DNA of 64,000 nucleotides from Saxidomus purpurata. Lineage: Eukaryota; Mollusca; Bivalvia; Venerida; Veneridae. The stretch spans positions 33,107,624 through 33,171,623 of the forward strand of contig JAFMSR010000012.1 in the NCBI GenBank assembly GCA_022818135.1, read 5' to 3'. The position numbers and the translations under genes were made by a program. The notes beneath the pieces are model-generated. The model was not told the origin of the DNA. It did no database searches and was given only the letters and a program-made list of their open reading frames with translations. Positions 36,405 through 47,907 of the stretch are shown here, in pieces (the first letter of the stretch is position 1; each line of letters opens with the position of its first letter).

Positions 36405-37103
36405 GTATACCATTGTTAATAGTATGGCGGTTACAACATATCTTGCTGACAGATATGAATTTTTAAATAATTACATGTACGTACTAAAAATATAAAACCA
36501 TTCAAGAAAGACAGAAAACGCAAATGATTTATTGACCTTTTTCATTCGGTATTATCCAATTAAAAGGTGCCTTACGGAGTAAATTTCTCAATTCAAAAAA
36601 TGTTATACATTCTATTTGTCATTTCATTGGCGGTTGAAAAGTCACAAACTTCCGGTCAAAAAGCGCGAGTTCAACACCGCTGCGCCGAAAAAGTGTGGGT
36701 ATGGAACAGTCTGACTTGGTTAAAAGATTTAATTACCCAGATGTTTGGAGCGTAGTGACTTAAATTGATTGACGGTAGATTATCGGCTAATCATCGCTGC
36801 TTGAAAATTTTATGAATCGCCGCTAACTACCCTCCGGGCAATTTACAATAGTGACAATTAACACAAACTCGTGTCAACACATCAGTTTCGTCACCTAATC
36901 GACTGTACACAATACTAGTACTTCTTCATTATCGATATCATGTGTCAGGGTATTGACCATGATATTTTATGAACCTCGTAGTGTTTTTTCCCAAAATTTT
37001 AAATTATCGGGAGATTTTAGTGTTTTTGCGAGCTTCGCCGGGGCGCCGGGTTAGGGTATAAATAACGGGAGAACCCGGCAAATATCGGGAGAACGGCATG
37101 TAT
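36405..37103 (-). mobile_element. Second, inverted copy of the element at 61-1013 (mosaic)
   Basis: 36710-37103 is the reverse complement of about 61-460. Both contain 'ttgcgagcttcgccggggcg' (here at 37024), 'cccggcaaatatcgggagaa' (allowing a few changes) and the end ggcatgtatga. About 90% of bases appear the same by eye. Positions 36405-36650 instead match 12700-12900. No coding frame. Confidence 0.7.
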
Positions 37104-37290
37104 GAACAGTCATTAGTAATGTATTGTTATACAGATACATGTGCATTGTTAAATAATATCAACGATTATACAAAACATATACTTGAAAAGCGGGAAGTAG
37201 TACATGTATGTCATAATTTAATTTACTCGGCAATCTTTTATGTTTTCTATTGATAATGATACTAAACCTTCCATTGAACATGCGTCTAGT

Positions 37291-37323
37291 CAGGGTCCGT
37301 ATATTACAAATATACGGACCCTG
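37291..37323. repeat. Perfect palindrome: two CAGGGTCCGTATAT ends fused
   Basis: The left arm 37291-37305 and right arm 37309-37323 are reverse complements separated by 3 nt. It looks like the two termini of a transposon with no interior. Confidence 0.7.
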
Positions 37324-37714
37324 GTCTAGTATATAACTATATAAGGAAGTAGCTGCTCTTCCGGACGACTAGAATTTTTTCTAGTCCGATAACCGGACGA
37401 GCAGCCTATACTCGTATGTTAGACTGGTTGTCCGGAAGTCAATTTCTTTGTACAAGAATTCATCTTGATAATAAAGAAGTATTTCATCGCATCCAATATA
37501 TATTTTACACACGCACAAAATTTATATAGTGGATCATTTAGCTAACAATTTACCATACACTTTATCGTTGTTGCGGTTCTCCGGTATTAGTTAGTGGTTT
37601 CGTCAAAAAATCGTTTCGGCAAACCTAATTTTGTGCTCAGTGTACAATTGTATATTTATCACAAACAAGCAAATTACGGTACGTTATACTTTTTTTATTG
37701 AGTACCCTCTTCAA

Positions 37715-37804
37715 TCACGTGATCGTAATACGTCATTTTGTTCGTCCGCAAAGAATATTTAATAAACAAAAATCTTCGACTGAAATCTTCAAGTGAGCGT
37801 AAGT
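37715..37804 (+). promoter_or_regulatory. Candidate promoter and 5' UTR exon end for the PHF20-like gene
   Basis: A full palindromic E-box TCACGTGA (37715-37722) and a CRE-like TACGTCA (37729-37735) are followed about 65 nt later by a consensus 5' splice site GTAAGT (37799-37804). The first seen exon of the PHF20-like gene begins with a splice acceptor at 47907, so an upstream non-coding exon must exist. This is one plausible site, but nothing proves it. Confidence 0.2.
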
Positions 37805-37839
37805 TTTTCATTTCTCAACCGATTTCTGTCAAATTTGTC

Positions 37840-38443
37840 GCAGGCAAAGGCAAAAACAGTACTCTGTCCCCGGTTGATAAATTTTTCTCTTCAAATAAGT
37901 CTTTATTTTGTTAACATTCTGGAAAACCTTTGCAACAACGCCTGAATTCACCAAACATTTCCTGCTACCAATACAAAATAATAACTTTCCAAATATTACT
38001 TTTCCTATTTAGCCTGGGAGAGTCTATTTAAAAAAAATGCATACAGGAATTGCTTCCCTTCCACTGCCTGCCGAAATTTCTACCAACAACTACAACAACA
38101 CAAGGGAGATCACTGCGAAGAAAGGAACTATTATTCTTTTTGTCCAATTTCTTTGTCTCTAAAGCACCAACTTCAAATACAAATGTGGCATGTTCATTAA
38201 TTTAACACATTTAAATGCAGAACAACCGAAAATTGCTTTTATAAAACTGTCACAAAAATACACTATGTGCAATAAGATGAGCTTAATGTCACTCCAAGCG
38301 ATGTAAACAAACACTAAGAACATAACCGTTGAATTCAGGCGTTGTTGCAAAGGTTTTCCAGAATGTTTACAATAGAAAGACTTATTTCAAGAAAACTGTT
38401 ATCAACCAGGTACAGCTAGAGTACTGTTTTCCCCTTTTGCTTT
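37840..38443. repeat. Long inverted repeat (~110-bp arms, ~375-bp spacer)
   Basis: The arms at about 37840-37950 and 38326-38443 are reverse complements. The inner 38 bp (37913-37950 against the segment starting near 38330) are perfect and the outer part has a few mismatches. It could be a foldback transposon or a local inverted duplication. The spacer has no recognised coding content. Confidence 0.75.
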
Positions 38444-38738
38444 TGGCATATCATTTCACACATTTTTGTGCTTTGAGTAATTATATTCCTCTACTTTCGG
38501 TGCATAGAATGACCAAAAACAACCGAAAACAGTTTAATATGCAGACCGAAAACATTTAACTTTTTTTTCCAAAAGATAACATATAATTTACAGTTGAAGT
38601 ATTAGATAAACGAAGAAATTTGCAAATATTGTATTACAAATCAAGTAAAATGACTGAAAATCACATTTTGCCGACCGAAATAATAACTGATTTCATAAGC
38701 ATAAGATAATATCAGCTTTTACTTATCCTGCCATATAT

Positions 38739-38771
38739 CAAGGTCTTTCAAATAGTATTTGAAAGACCTTG
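38739..38771. repeat. Perfect palindrome: TIRs of the 1355-1818 MITE fused
   Basis: Arms caaggtctttcaaata and its complement, around a tiny centre, reproduce exactly the two ends of the MITE at 1355-1818 with the whole interior absent. Confidence 0.75.
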
Positions 38772-38835
38772 CACACATTTACTTTTTACGCTTACTTCAC
38801 GTTACACATCCTTACTGTTTTACGACAGACCCATG

Positions 38836-38976
38836 CGAAGTGCCAGAGTTTGCTATAATATATTTTCATGTTACGAAGTGTCATCTGATATGGTCCGAAG
38901 TGTCTATTAATTTCATCCGAAGTGTAAGTAAAATGTCGTCCGAAGTGATGGTCCAAAATGCTGAACGTCCGAAGTG
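38836..38976 (+). promoter_or_regulatory. Cluster of six CGAAGTG motifs
   Basis: CGAAGTG starts at 38836, 38874, 38896, 38918, 38941 and 38970; four of the six are TCCGAAGTG. Three successive spacings are 22-23 bp, and the surrounding sequence is otherwise not repeated. The motif resembles an ETS site (CCGGAAGTG) lacking one G. It lies in the intergenic region between the divergent CEP72 and PHF20-like genes. Regulatory function is inference. Confidence 0.3.
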
Positions 38977-39390
38977 GGTCGATACCAATATTTTTAGTAC
39001 GAATCTAATTTAGGTTATGTAACTTACAGTAAGTACAACAAAATGGCGTCGTGGTGGATTGTGTGCATACAGCTTGCGATTAAAAACATGTATTTTGTTT
39101 AATTAGAAAGGTATATATTGACAAGCTATTGCTTTTCAATTGTGAAGTATAATTAATGTTAAGACAGAGCAGTTGTCAGTTTTGTATCTCGTTCAATTAC
39201 GGCAGGTTGTATGCTTCATAGTCATGAAATTCCTTAGGTTACCTCCCTTGGGACATTTAACAATGGACCAATTCTCACGAAAATATGACAGTCATAGATA
39301 CTGGAAGAAGTCTCTGGCCAGTGAAATATACGTGTATGGCCAGTGATAATTTGATGTGCAATTTTACAATCTGTCTGGGACTAATTTTGA

Positions 39391-39798
39391 ATGAAAATGA
39401 ATATTGAAAATAGCAATCAGTCGGCTAGTATTGTGGTGTATGATTCACCGATATATTGCAATTTTTTTCACCCAGTGCAATACGTTTTCACAGTAACGTT
39501 TTTTCCGATACGGGCAGAACGGAATTTAGTGTCAATTCTGTTCATTAGAATTATTTCCCTTGCAAAATTGGATGCGCCCATGGACGTTGCTTGGGATGTT
39601 GAACTTTTTCCCAACAAGTCTGCAAAAAGCGATGCTTGGAAGTATTTTCGTCAGCAATGCTCGAAATCAACTAGACAAATCATTAGAACTGTTGCTGTTT
39701 TTAGTTTATGTGAGAAAGATATTAGGCACGGGGGGGGGCACAACAAATTTAATATGACACTATCTGTCCGAAGTTTTGAAACATCGCAATTTTGTTAG
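39391..39798 (+). other. 135-codon open frame, possibly a BED-finger or hAT relic
   Basis: The second half of the frame (39560-39660) includes DVAWDVELFPNKSAKSDAWK followed by YFRQQCSK. This faintly recalls the start of BED zinc fingers in hAT transposases (K-S-x-x-W-x-x-F), but the expected C-x2-C and H-x-H are not visible. The first half is hydrophobic and uninformative. Confidence 0.2.
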
Positions 39799-40232
39799 CC
39801 TTGTACAGGCATCCCATGAACTACCATCTTAATCCAGCAGTGATAGTTTACAGTGATTTCAAGACATTCTAAAAGATATCCACATTTTTTTCAAATTATG
39901 TGACTAAACTTAAATGCATACATCTATGTTTAGATGCTTTTCATATTGAGCAATACCCACAAAGCCCCTTTACGTATCGATATGTATTGCACTTCGGAAA
40001 TGGCATATTGGGATATATTGCAATACGCTTTTGGGGGGCAATACTCACTCCTATTGCTAGTTAGCCTAATTGATTTGGTATTCCAGTGTGACCCCTTTCA
40101 TAGATCGGACATTTTATAACTGTCACACCTTTAACCCTAATGTTAAAGTGCACCATAATTAGATGAAATGTTAGAACTTTTTTGTTTAAATTAAATTATT
40201 AGAATAGAAAGAGATAATATAACACAATTTGA

Positions 40233-40302
40233 AGTTCAGATGGGTAGTAATTTATCACTCAGATTACTACACATCTGAACTCCAGATCATGAAATGATCT
40301 GG
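40233..40302. repeat. Two adjacent hairpins
   Basis: The first has arms agttcagatg...tagtaat (40233-40251) and attacta...catctgaact (40263-40281). It is followed immediately by ccagatcat-gaa-atgatctgg (40282-40302). No gene overlaps. Confidence 0.6.
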
Positions 40303-40980
40303 TATATCACTCAAAAAGTAAAATACTGCAGATTTCATAATATCGCGCGGTTTCAGTGTTTGCATTACACACAGATTTTAAATGACGTAGATGTCACATT
40401 CTGTAGTTATCTCCGCCTAAATCGATACCTTCATCTATCGTACAAGCTAACTGCTATACTGACAGCACAACTATATATTCAAGTTTACACATCTTCAAGC
40501 TACAATTGCGACATTATCTGAATCTTGTGCTCATGTATTCTTGGGATAAAATCGGTTAATTCTAAACCTCGAAAGTTTATTTCTTAAAACAGCTGTACTG
40601 AAACTATTGCCTGTATACAAACAGATTTTTACAAACGAAACCAAACTGTACTGCACGTGTTCTACAATCAACAGGAAAAACAGATTTTATACTTTAATGT
40701 AATATAGTCCATGTAATAAAATGTTGATGCCTTGGCTAAGTCTTTGAAACGTTTGCTGTGCTAAGAAGACACGTTTGTATAGAATCTGACTTTTACAACG
40801 TACGTTTTACAAACATGATTCCAAGAACATTTCTTGCAGGATGTTTCATATGAACTGTTTTAAAGGCCGGGGTTTGTTTCAGTGAAATACCGGCTGGCAA
40901 GCAATTAAGCATATATTATGAGTGTAGGGAGGAGCTGTACTACCTAGCAGAGCGTTAACAATACATTGTAATGTTATAAT

Positions 40981-42165
40981 CAGGGTTCTCGGAAACGCTT
41001 AAATCCACGTATTTGTACGCATACTTTTCCCAAAAGGACGCTAAAAAAATCCGACAATGATTCCACGGGACGCATACAATTTCCGTGAAACGCGTGCCCC
41101 CGATTCATGACAATATACAAGACACGATTTAACAGCTGATGAAAGGTAAATCTGTGTACCCGTTTCGCGCGTAAACCAATAAACACGCGTGGTGTTTTCC
41201 AATACTTGATTGACAGGTGTCGTGTGTAGACATGCGACATTGTATATATTGAATTAACATCATTTTATGCCTTGTAAAGGAAAGGCCGAATACTTTAATT
41301 GTGATAATTGGATTAAATCATGTTCAAGTTAGTCGCGTGTTTGCAGAGGAGTGACCGAAAATTAGCGTGTGTGCACATTGATAACCTTTGTTTTTCGGAA
41401 ACATTACAAATTAAAAAGACATGATCAATGCTCAGTTAACAATGAAAACATTTTGAGATATATACGAATGGTGTTTGAGCATTTTATACAGTTTCAAACA
41501 CCTCTAGGCTAGCCCAACTAATGGTGCGCCAGGGCTTTTTGCTATATACGACGGCCGCGTAAAGACAGACATCTATATATTGAGGTTACTCTTAGACTAG
41601 ATAAAATAACTTTGAACGAAGTGGGCGTAAAGGAAATGCCTGACCGACGATTCTGAAAGTGAAAGTTCGGTGAAAAAAGATAGAAATGTATGGAATGATT
41701 CTTGGTACGGACATTTCCTTGGATTGAAAAAGTGACTCATAATGATAGTATAGCAATCTGTTCGTGGTGTAAAGAGTCAAAACGCAAGAGTGCTTATTAA
41801 ACAAGAGTAATGAATCAGATTACTAAATAAGCACTTTCATTTTGCTATAAAAATATCAATATGTCGACTCTGATACACTGGCATTGCTTGAAGTTTGTTA
41901 TATATTTTGCATATTTTCATATTTAAAAACAATACAGTTGAAAAAAACCCACACTTTTGTTTCCTTGTGTTTTAATATCCCAGGTAATCTATTTATATCA
42001 TACCATTGCAATACTGTAATACATTCATGTAGAAGCCAATCTTCGGTTTGGGTCAGCGCGCTGTACTTAAAAACATGGGACTCCCAACATTTTCAGATGG
42101 GACTCCTATTTTTTCTGACATAGGAGTCCTGGACTCCTACTTTCAAAATCCTACAGAGAACCCTG
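40981..42165. mobile_element. CAGGGTTCTC-ended DNA transposon, 1185 bp
   Basis: Ends: CAGGGTTCTC (40981-40990) and GAGAACCCTG (42156-42165). The flanks share TAATGTTATAAT (40969-40980 and 42167-42178). CAGGG is the usual start of hAT-type ends. No transposase frame was recognised inside, so it is probably non-autonomous. Short stop-free frames at 40980-41240 (minus) and 41884-42123 (plus) have no known match. Confidence 0.65.
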
Positions 42166-42888
42166 ATAATGTTATAATGTAAACACAGAGATTGTCTGCT
42201 TGATGTCGCGAAGTACAATTAGAATAGATAACATAACTTTAATACTGTTCACTTTTGTGAGTTTTAGCGGAAAGTCACTTCAAATAAATTTAAAGTTAAC
42301 TCTCAGTTATTGCAATTTTTTATTGAAGGATTAAACATCGAGTCAATGCATGTTTCTCATGTACATTTTCTTTATTTATATGAGTGCTTCAAATAGATTT
42401 TCTTCTTTCGAAAGTGAGACAATGGCCAGTTAACAACTATATCTTGGAGATATCATTTATCCAGATACACACCAGAAAGGAATGTCACTTAGTTCTGATA
42501 AATGCCATTAATTTTGATAAACATTCAAGGTTATATTGTATGAAGAGCAAGTTTGAGAATGAATATTGTGGAAAACCATACCTAGGTCACTTACTGGACT
42601 ATTAAATACCAGAATACATTTTATTATGGGATGAAACTTATTACAGCTTATTATGCATAAAACTTATATAATGTAGAGCTGTTCTATACATATTTCCTGG
42701 AAGTCACACTTTTAGACAACCAATGAACTTTATTTTTTCAGACTTTATGACACTTATGCCAAAGATCATTTGTGTTAAAATTGAAACAATTCTATACTTA
42801 AACTTCATTAAAATTTGATTTAAACCTCTGATTTTGTTAGCTCAGTGTATGCAAAGCAAGTGGCCATTTCTCTACCTGAGCCCTTTTT

Positions 42889-43867
42889 AGCTCGACTTTT
42901 CTATGAAAAGGGGAGCTATCCTACTGGGGGGCTGGGGGGGGGGGGGGGGGGGGGGGCCCCCCCTTTTTTTTTTTTCGTACCACCCCACTTTATTTCAAAA
43001 GTATTAGAGGTATGGCTTTGAAACTTACCATACTTGTTTACCATCATAACCTCCATCTACAGACAAGAGACATAACTCGTCAAGGTTTTTGACAGAATTA
43101 TGGCCCTTTTACTTAGAAAGTGTATTGAGCTTGGTTAAGTTTTTCGTACCATCTCTCTTTATTTCAAAACCATTGGAGGTATTGCTTTGAAACTAACCAT
43201 ACTTGTTTGCCATCACGACCTTCATCAACAAACAAGAGGACATAACTCTGTCAAGGTTTTGACAGAATTATGCCCCTTTTGACTTAGAAAATACATTGAA
43301 TATGAGTAAAATCCACTTATTGCCTTAACCCTTTGAGATATTGCTTTGAAACTTTTAATGCTATTTCACATCATTACCCCCATCTGTACGCAAGAGAAGG
43401 TAACTCTGTCAGGGATTTGTTTTAAAAATTAAAGGCCTTTTATCGACTTAGAATCTTGGTTAAGTTTTGGTGCCTGTCCACTTTTTTGACTGAACTGTTT
43501 GAGATATTAATTTGAAAGTTGGAATACTTGTTTACCATCATGATTCCCAAACATGGGCAGGAGAAGGTAATTCTGTCAAGGATTTTATTTGAATTATGGC
43601 CCTTTTTGACTTAGAAACTCAGTTAAAATTTTCATTCTTGTCCACTAGTTAACTTAACCATTTGAGATATTACTTTGAAAGTTGGAGTACTTATGTACCA
43701 TCGTAAGACCTATCTGTAAGCAAAAGAAGATTACTCTGTGAAAAAATTTCTTGACTTGTACTTAGAAATTCCTAGTTAAAGTCTTGTGTGCCCTTAACTG
43801 TCAAAGTTTTGTTTTATTGGCAAGCACTAAAAAAGTCGAGCACGCTGTCCTACTGACAGCTCTTGTT
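42889..43867 (+). mobile_element. Family B Helentron-like element, solitary copy (979 bp)
   Basis: It starts AGCTCGACTTTTCTATGAAA after a T-run and ends AAAAAGTCGAGC...GCTGTCCTACTGACAGC TCTTGTT. The ends form 11-bp subterminal inverted repeats, with a hairpin just inside the 3' end. The interior is a series of ~150-bp related units with 'ttgagatatt' and 'gaattatggccctttttgac'. A G/C/T homopolymer at 42926-42975 replaces the GGCGTC run seen in other copies. Non-coding. Confidence 0.75.
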
Positions 43868-44536
43868 ATAGTTCTTCCCCAGCCTTTAAGACATTTTATA
43901 TTCGTGAATCACTGTTGAACCTGCAGAGAATATAGCACCCCTAATCATCTTTCCTGTATATTTTTTCATATGGGGCATCCTTTCTAAAGCGAGATTAGAA
44001 ATATATATATATATAGTTGTTTGTTGCATCATCGTCGATTGCATTTTACGAGAAAACCGAAATTCACCTTCGTAACATTTATAAAAAAATGTCTAGATCA
44101 ATGAGTGACCACACTTTAAACTCATGGTAAATTATATACATTGTATATGCTATTGTTGTCACTTGATTGTCATCGACGTCGTCGTCGGCGGTGGTTAAGT
44201 TTTGTGTTTAGGTCACTTACATGAAAACTATCAAAGCTATCACTTTGAAACTTGGGAAACTTGTTTATCTAATACCCCTCTTCACATAGTATCCTAAAGA
44301 TGCTGAGTATCACCTGTTTTTTAGGGTAAAAAACATGAATTCTAATGGATTTTTAGAATTGAACATAGCTTCTTCATTTTTTTGTTAGATTTATTTCAAA
44401 TTTTTCACAAACAATAAATGAATAATGTACTTCAACATATCAAACGGGTTTTTGAGTCACACATTTGGAGGGTGAAGGGGAGGGAGGGGATATCTTAGTA
44501 TTTTTGGACTTTGTCATTTTAAGCTAGTCTGTTTTT

Positions 44537-46013
44537 AGCTCACCTGGCACAAAGTGCCAGAGTGAGCTATTAGGATCGCATTCTGTCTGGCGTCTGTCGT
44601 ACGTTATACGTCCGTCCGTCCACCATTTCCTTCAAACAACATCTCCTCTGAAACCACTGGGCCAATGTTGATGAGGCTTTGCAGGGATGTTCCTTGCATG
44701 AAGCTCTATCAAATTTGTTCAAAGAATTCCATTCCATGCAGAACTCTGGTTGCTATGGCAACAAATAGGAAAAACTTTAAAAATCTTCTTCTCTGAAACC
44801 ACACGGCCTAGAGCTTAGATATTTGGCATGTAGCATTGTCTAGTGGACCTCTACCAAGATTGTTCAAATTATGAGCCCCGGGTCAAAATTGACCCCGCGT
44901 GGGTGGGCACTTAGTTTTTGCATAGGCATATATAGGAAAAACTTTAAAAATCTTCTTCTCTGAAACCACAAGGCCTAGAGCTAAGATATTTGGCATGTAG
45001 CATTGTCTAGTGGACTTCTACCAAGATTGTTCAAATTATGACCCCCGGGTCAAAATTGACCCTGCACTGGGGGTCACTTAGTTTTGCATAGGAATATATA
45101 GGAAAAACTTTAAAAATCTTCTTCTCTGAAACCAAAAGGCCTAGAGCTAAGATATTTAGCATGTAGCATTGGCTAGTGGACCTCTACCAAGATTGTTCAA
45201 ATTATGAGCCCCGGATTAAAATTGACCCCGCACCGGGGGTCACTTAGTTTTACATGGGCTTATGTAGGAAAAACTTTAAAAATCTTCTTCTCTGAAACCA
45301 CAAGGCCTAGAGCTTAGATATTTGGCATGTAGCATTGGCTAGTGAACCTCTTCGAAGATTGTTCAAATTATGACCCTGGGATCAAAATTGACCCCGCACC
45401 GGGGGTCACTTAGTTTTACATAGACTTATATAGTAAAAACTTTAAAAATCTTCTTCTTTGAAACCACAAGGCATGTAGCATTGTCTAGTGGACCTCTACC
45501 AAGATTGTTCAAATTATGAGCCCCGGGTCAAAATTGACCCCGCGTGGGTGGGCACTTAGTTTTTGCATAGGCATATATAGGAAAAACTTTAAAAATCTTC
45601 TTCTCTGAAACCACAAGGCCTAGAGCTTAGATATTTGGCATGTAGCATTGGCTAGTGGACCTCTACCAAGATTGTTCAAATTATGACCCCTGGGTCAAAA
45701 TTGACCCAGCACCGGGGGTCACTTAGTTTTACATAGGCTTATATAGGAAAAACTTTAAAAATCTTTTTCTCTGAAACCACAAGGCCTAGAGCTTAGATAT
45801 TTGGCATGTAGCATTGCCTAGTAGACCTCTTCAAAGTTTGTTCAAATTATGCCCCTGGGGTCAAAATTGACCTTGCCCGGGGGGGGATTATTTGTTTTAC
45901 AAATGCGTATATAGGAAAACTTATTTGGTATATAACATTATCTAGTGATCTTCCACCAGGCAAGCGGACTTGTACCAAGGTGAGTGATACAGGGCCATCT
46001 TGGCCCTCTTGTT
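44537..46013 (+). mobile_element. Family A Helentron-like element, 1477 bp
   Basis: It begins with the hairpin AGCTCACCTGGCAC-aaa-GTGCCAGAGTGAGCT and ends AGGTGAGTGATACAGGGCCA...TCTTGTT, with GGGCCATCTTGGCCC as the 3' hairpin. Inside are seven to eight ~160-175-bp units with 'aaaaatcttcttctctgaaa' and 'tttggcatgtagcattgtct'. Inserted after TTTTT. Non-coding. Confidence 0.8.
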
Positions 46014-46014
46014 T

Positions 46015-46942
46015 AGAGTGAGCTATTAGGATTGCATTCTGTCCGTCCGTCCACCATTTCCTTCAAACAACATCTCCTCTGAAACCACTGGGCCAATGTT
46101 GATGAAACTTTGCAGGGATGTTCCTTGCATGAAGCTCTATCAAAGTTGTTAAAAAAATTCCATTCCATGCAGAACTCTGGTTGCTATGGCAACAAATAGG
46201 AAAAACTTTAAAAATCTTCTTCTCTGAAACCACAAGGCGTTGAGCTTAGATATTTGGCATGTAGCATTGTCTAGTGGACCTCTACCAAGATTTTTCAAAT
46301 TATGAACCTGGGATCAAAATTGACCCCGCGCGGATGGTCAGTATTGCATAAGCTTTATATAGGAAAAACTTAAAAAATCTTCTCTGATGGTCAGTATTGC
46401 ATAAGCTTTATATAGGAAAAACTTTAAAAATCTTCTCTGAAACCACAAGATTTACCAAATCTACCTAGATTTTTCAAATTATGAACCTGGGATCAAAATT
46501 GACCCCGTGCGGATGGTCAGTATTGCATAAGCTTTATATAGGAAAAACTTTAAAAATCTTCTCTGAAACCACAAGGCCTAGAGCTTAGATATTTGGCATG
46601 TAGCATTGTCTAGTGGACCTCTACCAAGATTGTTCAAATTATGACCCCGGGGTCAGATATTTGGCATGTAGCATTTGCTAGTGGACCTGTAGCAAGATTG
46701 TTGAAATCATGACCCTCACATGGTTTTGGGAGGGGGGGGGGAGGGAGGTGACTTGATTTCACATAGGCCTATATAGGGAAAACTTACAAAAACAAGAAGG
46801 CCGACAGACAGAGAATAGATATTCGGAATGTTACTTAGCATTGTGTAGTGGACCTCTACGACTTATGTTAGAATCATGAGCCCTTGTATTATAGTCAATG
46901 GTAGTCAGGAGAGCGATATAGGCCCATCATGGCCCTCTTGTT
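46015..46942 (+). mobile_element. Family A element, second copy in tandem, 5'-truncated
   Basis: It starts at AGAGTGAGCT, so it lacks the first half of the 5' hairpin. It has irregular, partly duplicated internal units (for example 46330-46560) and ends ATCATGGCCCTCTTGTT. Head-to-tail with the previous copy, separated by one T. Confidence 0.75.
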
Positions 46943-47907
46943 TAAGTTTTGTGCTTGGTTCACATACATGCAAACTATCAAAGCTACTGTCAAACTTTGA
47001 TACCTGTTCGCTATCAAATGTAAATAGTATAAAGGAAGAATTTTACAAGTTACATAACCCTGTAATGTATTTGGCTGGATAATTGCCTCTTCTTAACAAA
47101 AAAAGTTTCACACACACAATATTTTATAACAGTCAACATAATGCAACCAAACTTGGTGTATAAGAAGTATTTATGAATATCTTTAATTGGATTATATTTT
47201 AGGGCTCCTGGGGTCAAGGTCACTGTTACTAAAAACAGGAAAACTGTATCATATTCAATGTCTTTAGTTACAGTTGACATAATGTAACCAACTTTTGTTT
47301 GTAGTAAGTATTTAAGAAGACAGGGTGTGTAATACATATGAATAAAGTCTTTTAAATTAATTGGGATTGTGTTTGGGGCTCATGGGGTCAAAGTCCAGGG
47401 TTTTGTTTTCTAAAATTAGAAAAATGGAAAAAAAACAATATCTCTAGTTGCAGTTGAATTATTGTGACCAAACTTAATGTCTAGTTATCATGGGATTGTG
47501 TTCTGGGGTCAAGGTCAAGGAAACTGTTACTTAAAAAAATGGTGTTAAAAAAACTTAAAAGGATAAAATCAGACGAGCGTCTGGCACCCTTTGCGGTGCT
47601 CATGTTGATACACATTATACATGATCAGAATGTTTGTCTTAGTAAAATATAAGTCAAGTTTGAATTTGGGTAATACAGGTCTAATCACTTGCTGCCAGCA
47701 AGGTAATAGTTACTAGTATATCAAGGTCCACCAAAATGTCTTCAAAGAGTACTTACTACTTATAAAAACTCTTACATGATGTTTTGTATTAACCTTGATT
47801 TATTGTCAAAGTTTTGTATTAACCATGATTTATTGTCAAAGACATAAGTTTACCTACAAACAAAACTTGGAGATTTATTTATATTTTATGCTATTGTAAT
47901 TTTGCAG
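46943..47907. repeat. Degenerate tandem repeats upstream of the first PHF20-like exon
   Basis: Three diverged ~130-bp units (about 47190-47560) contain 'gggctcctggggtcaaggtc'-like sequence and end in 'cagacgagcgtctggcaccc'. A ~31-bp direct duplication occurs at 47785-47842. The splice acceptor of the next exon is at 47907. Confidence 0.5.

Noticed and set aside
38759..39013. 84-codon frame over the CGAAGTG cluster
   Set aside because: The motif falls in different codon phases and the frame has no homology or splice support.
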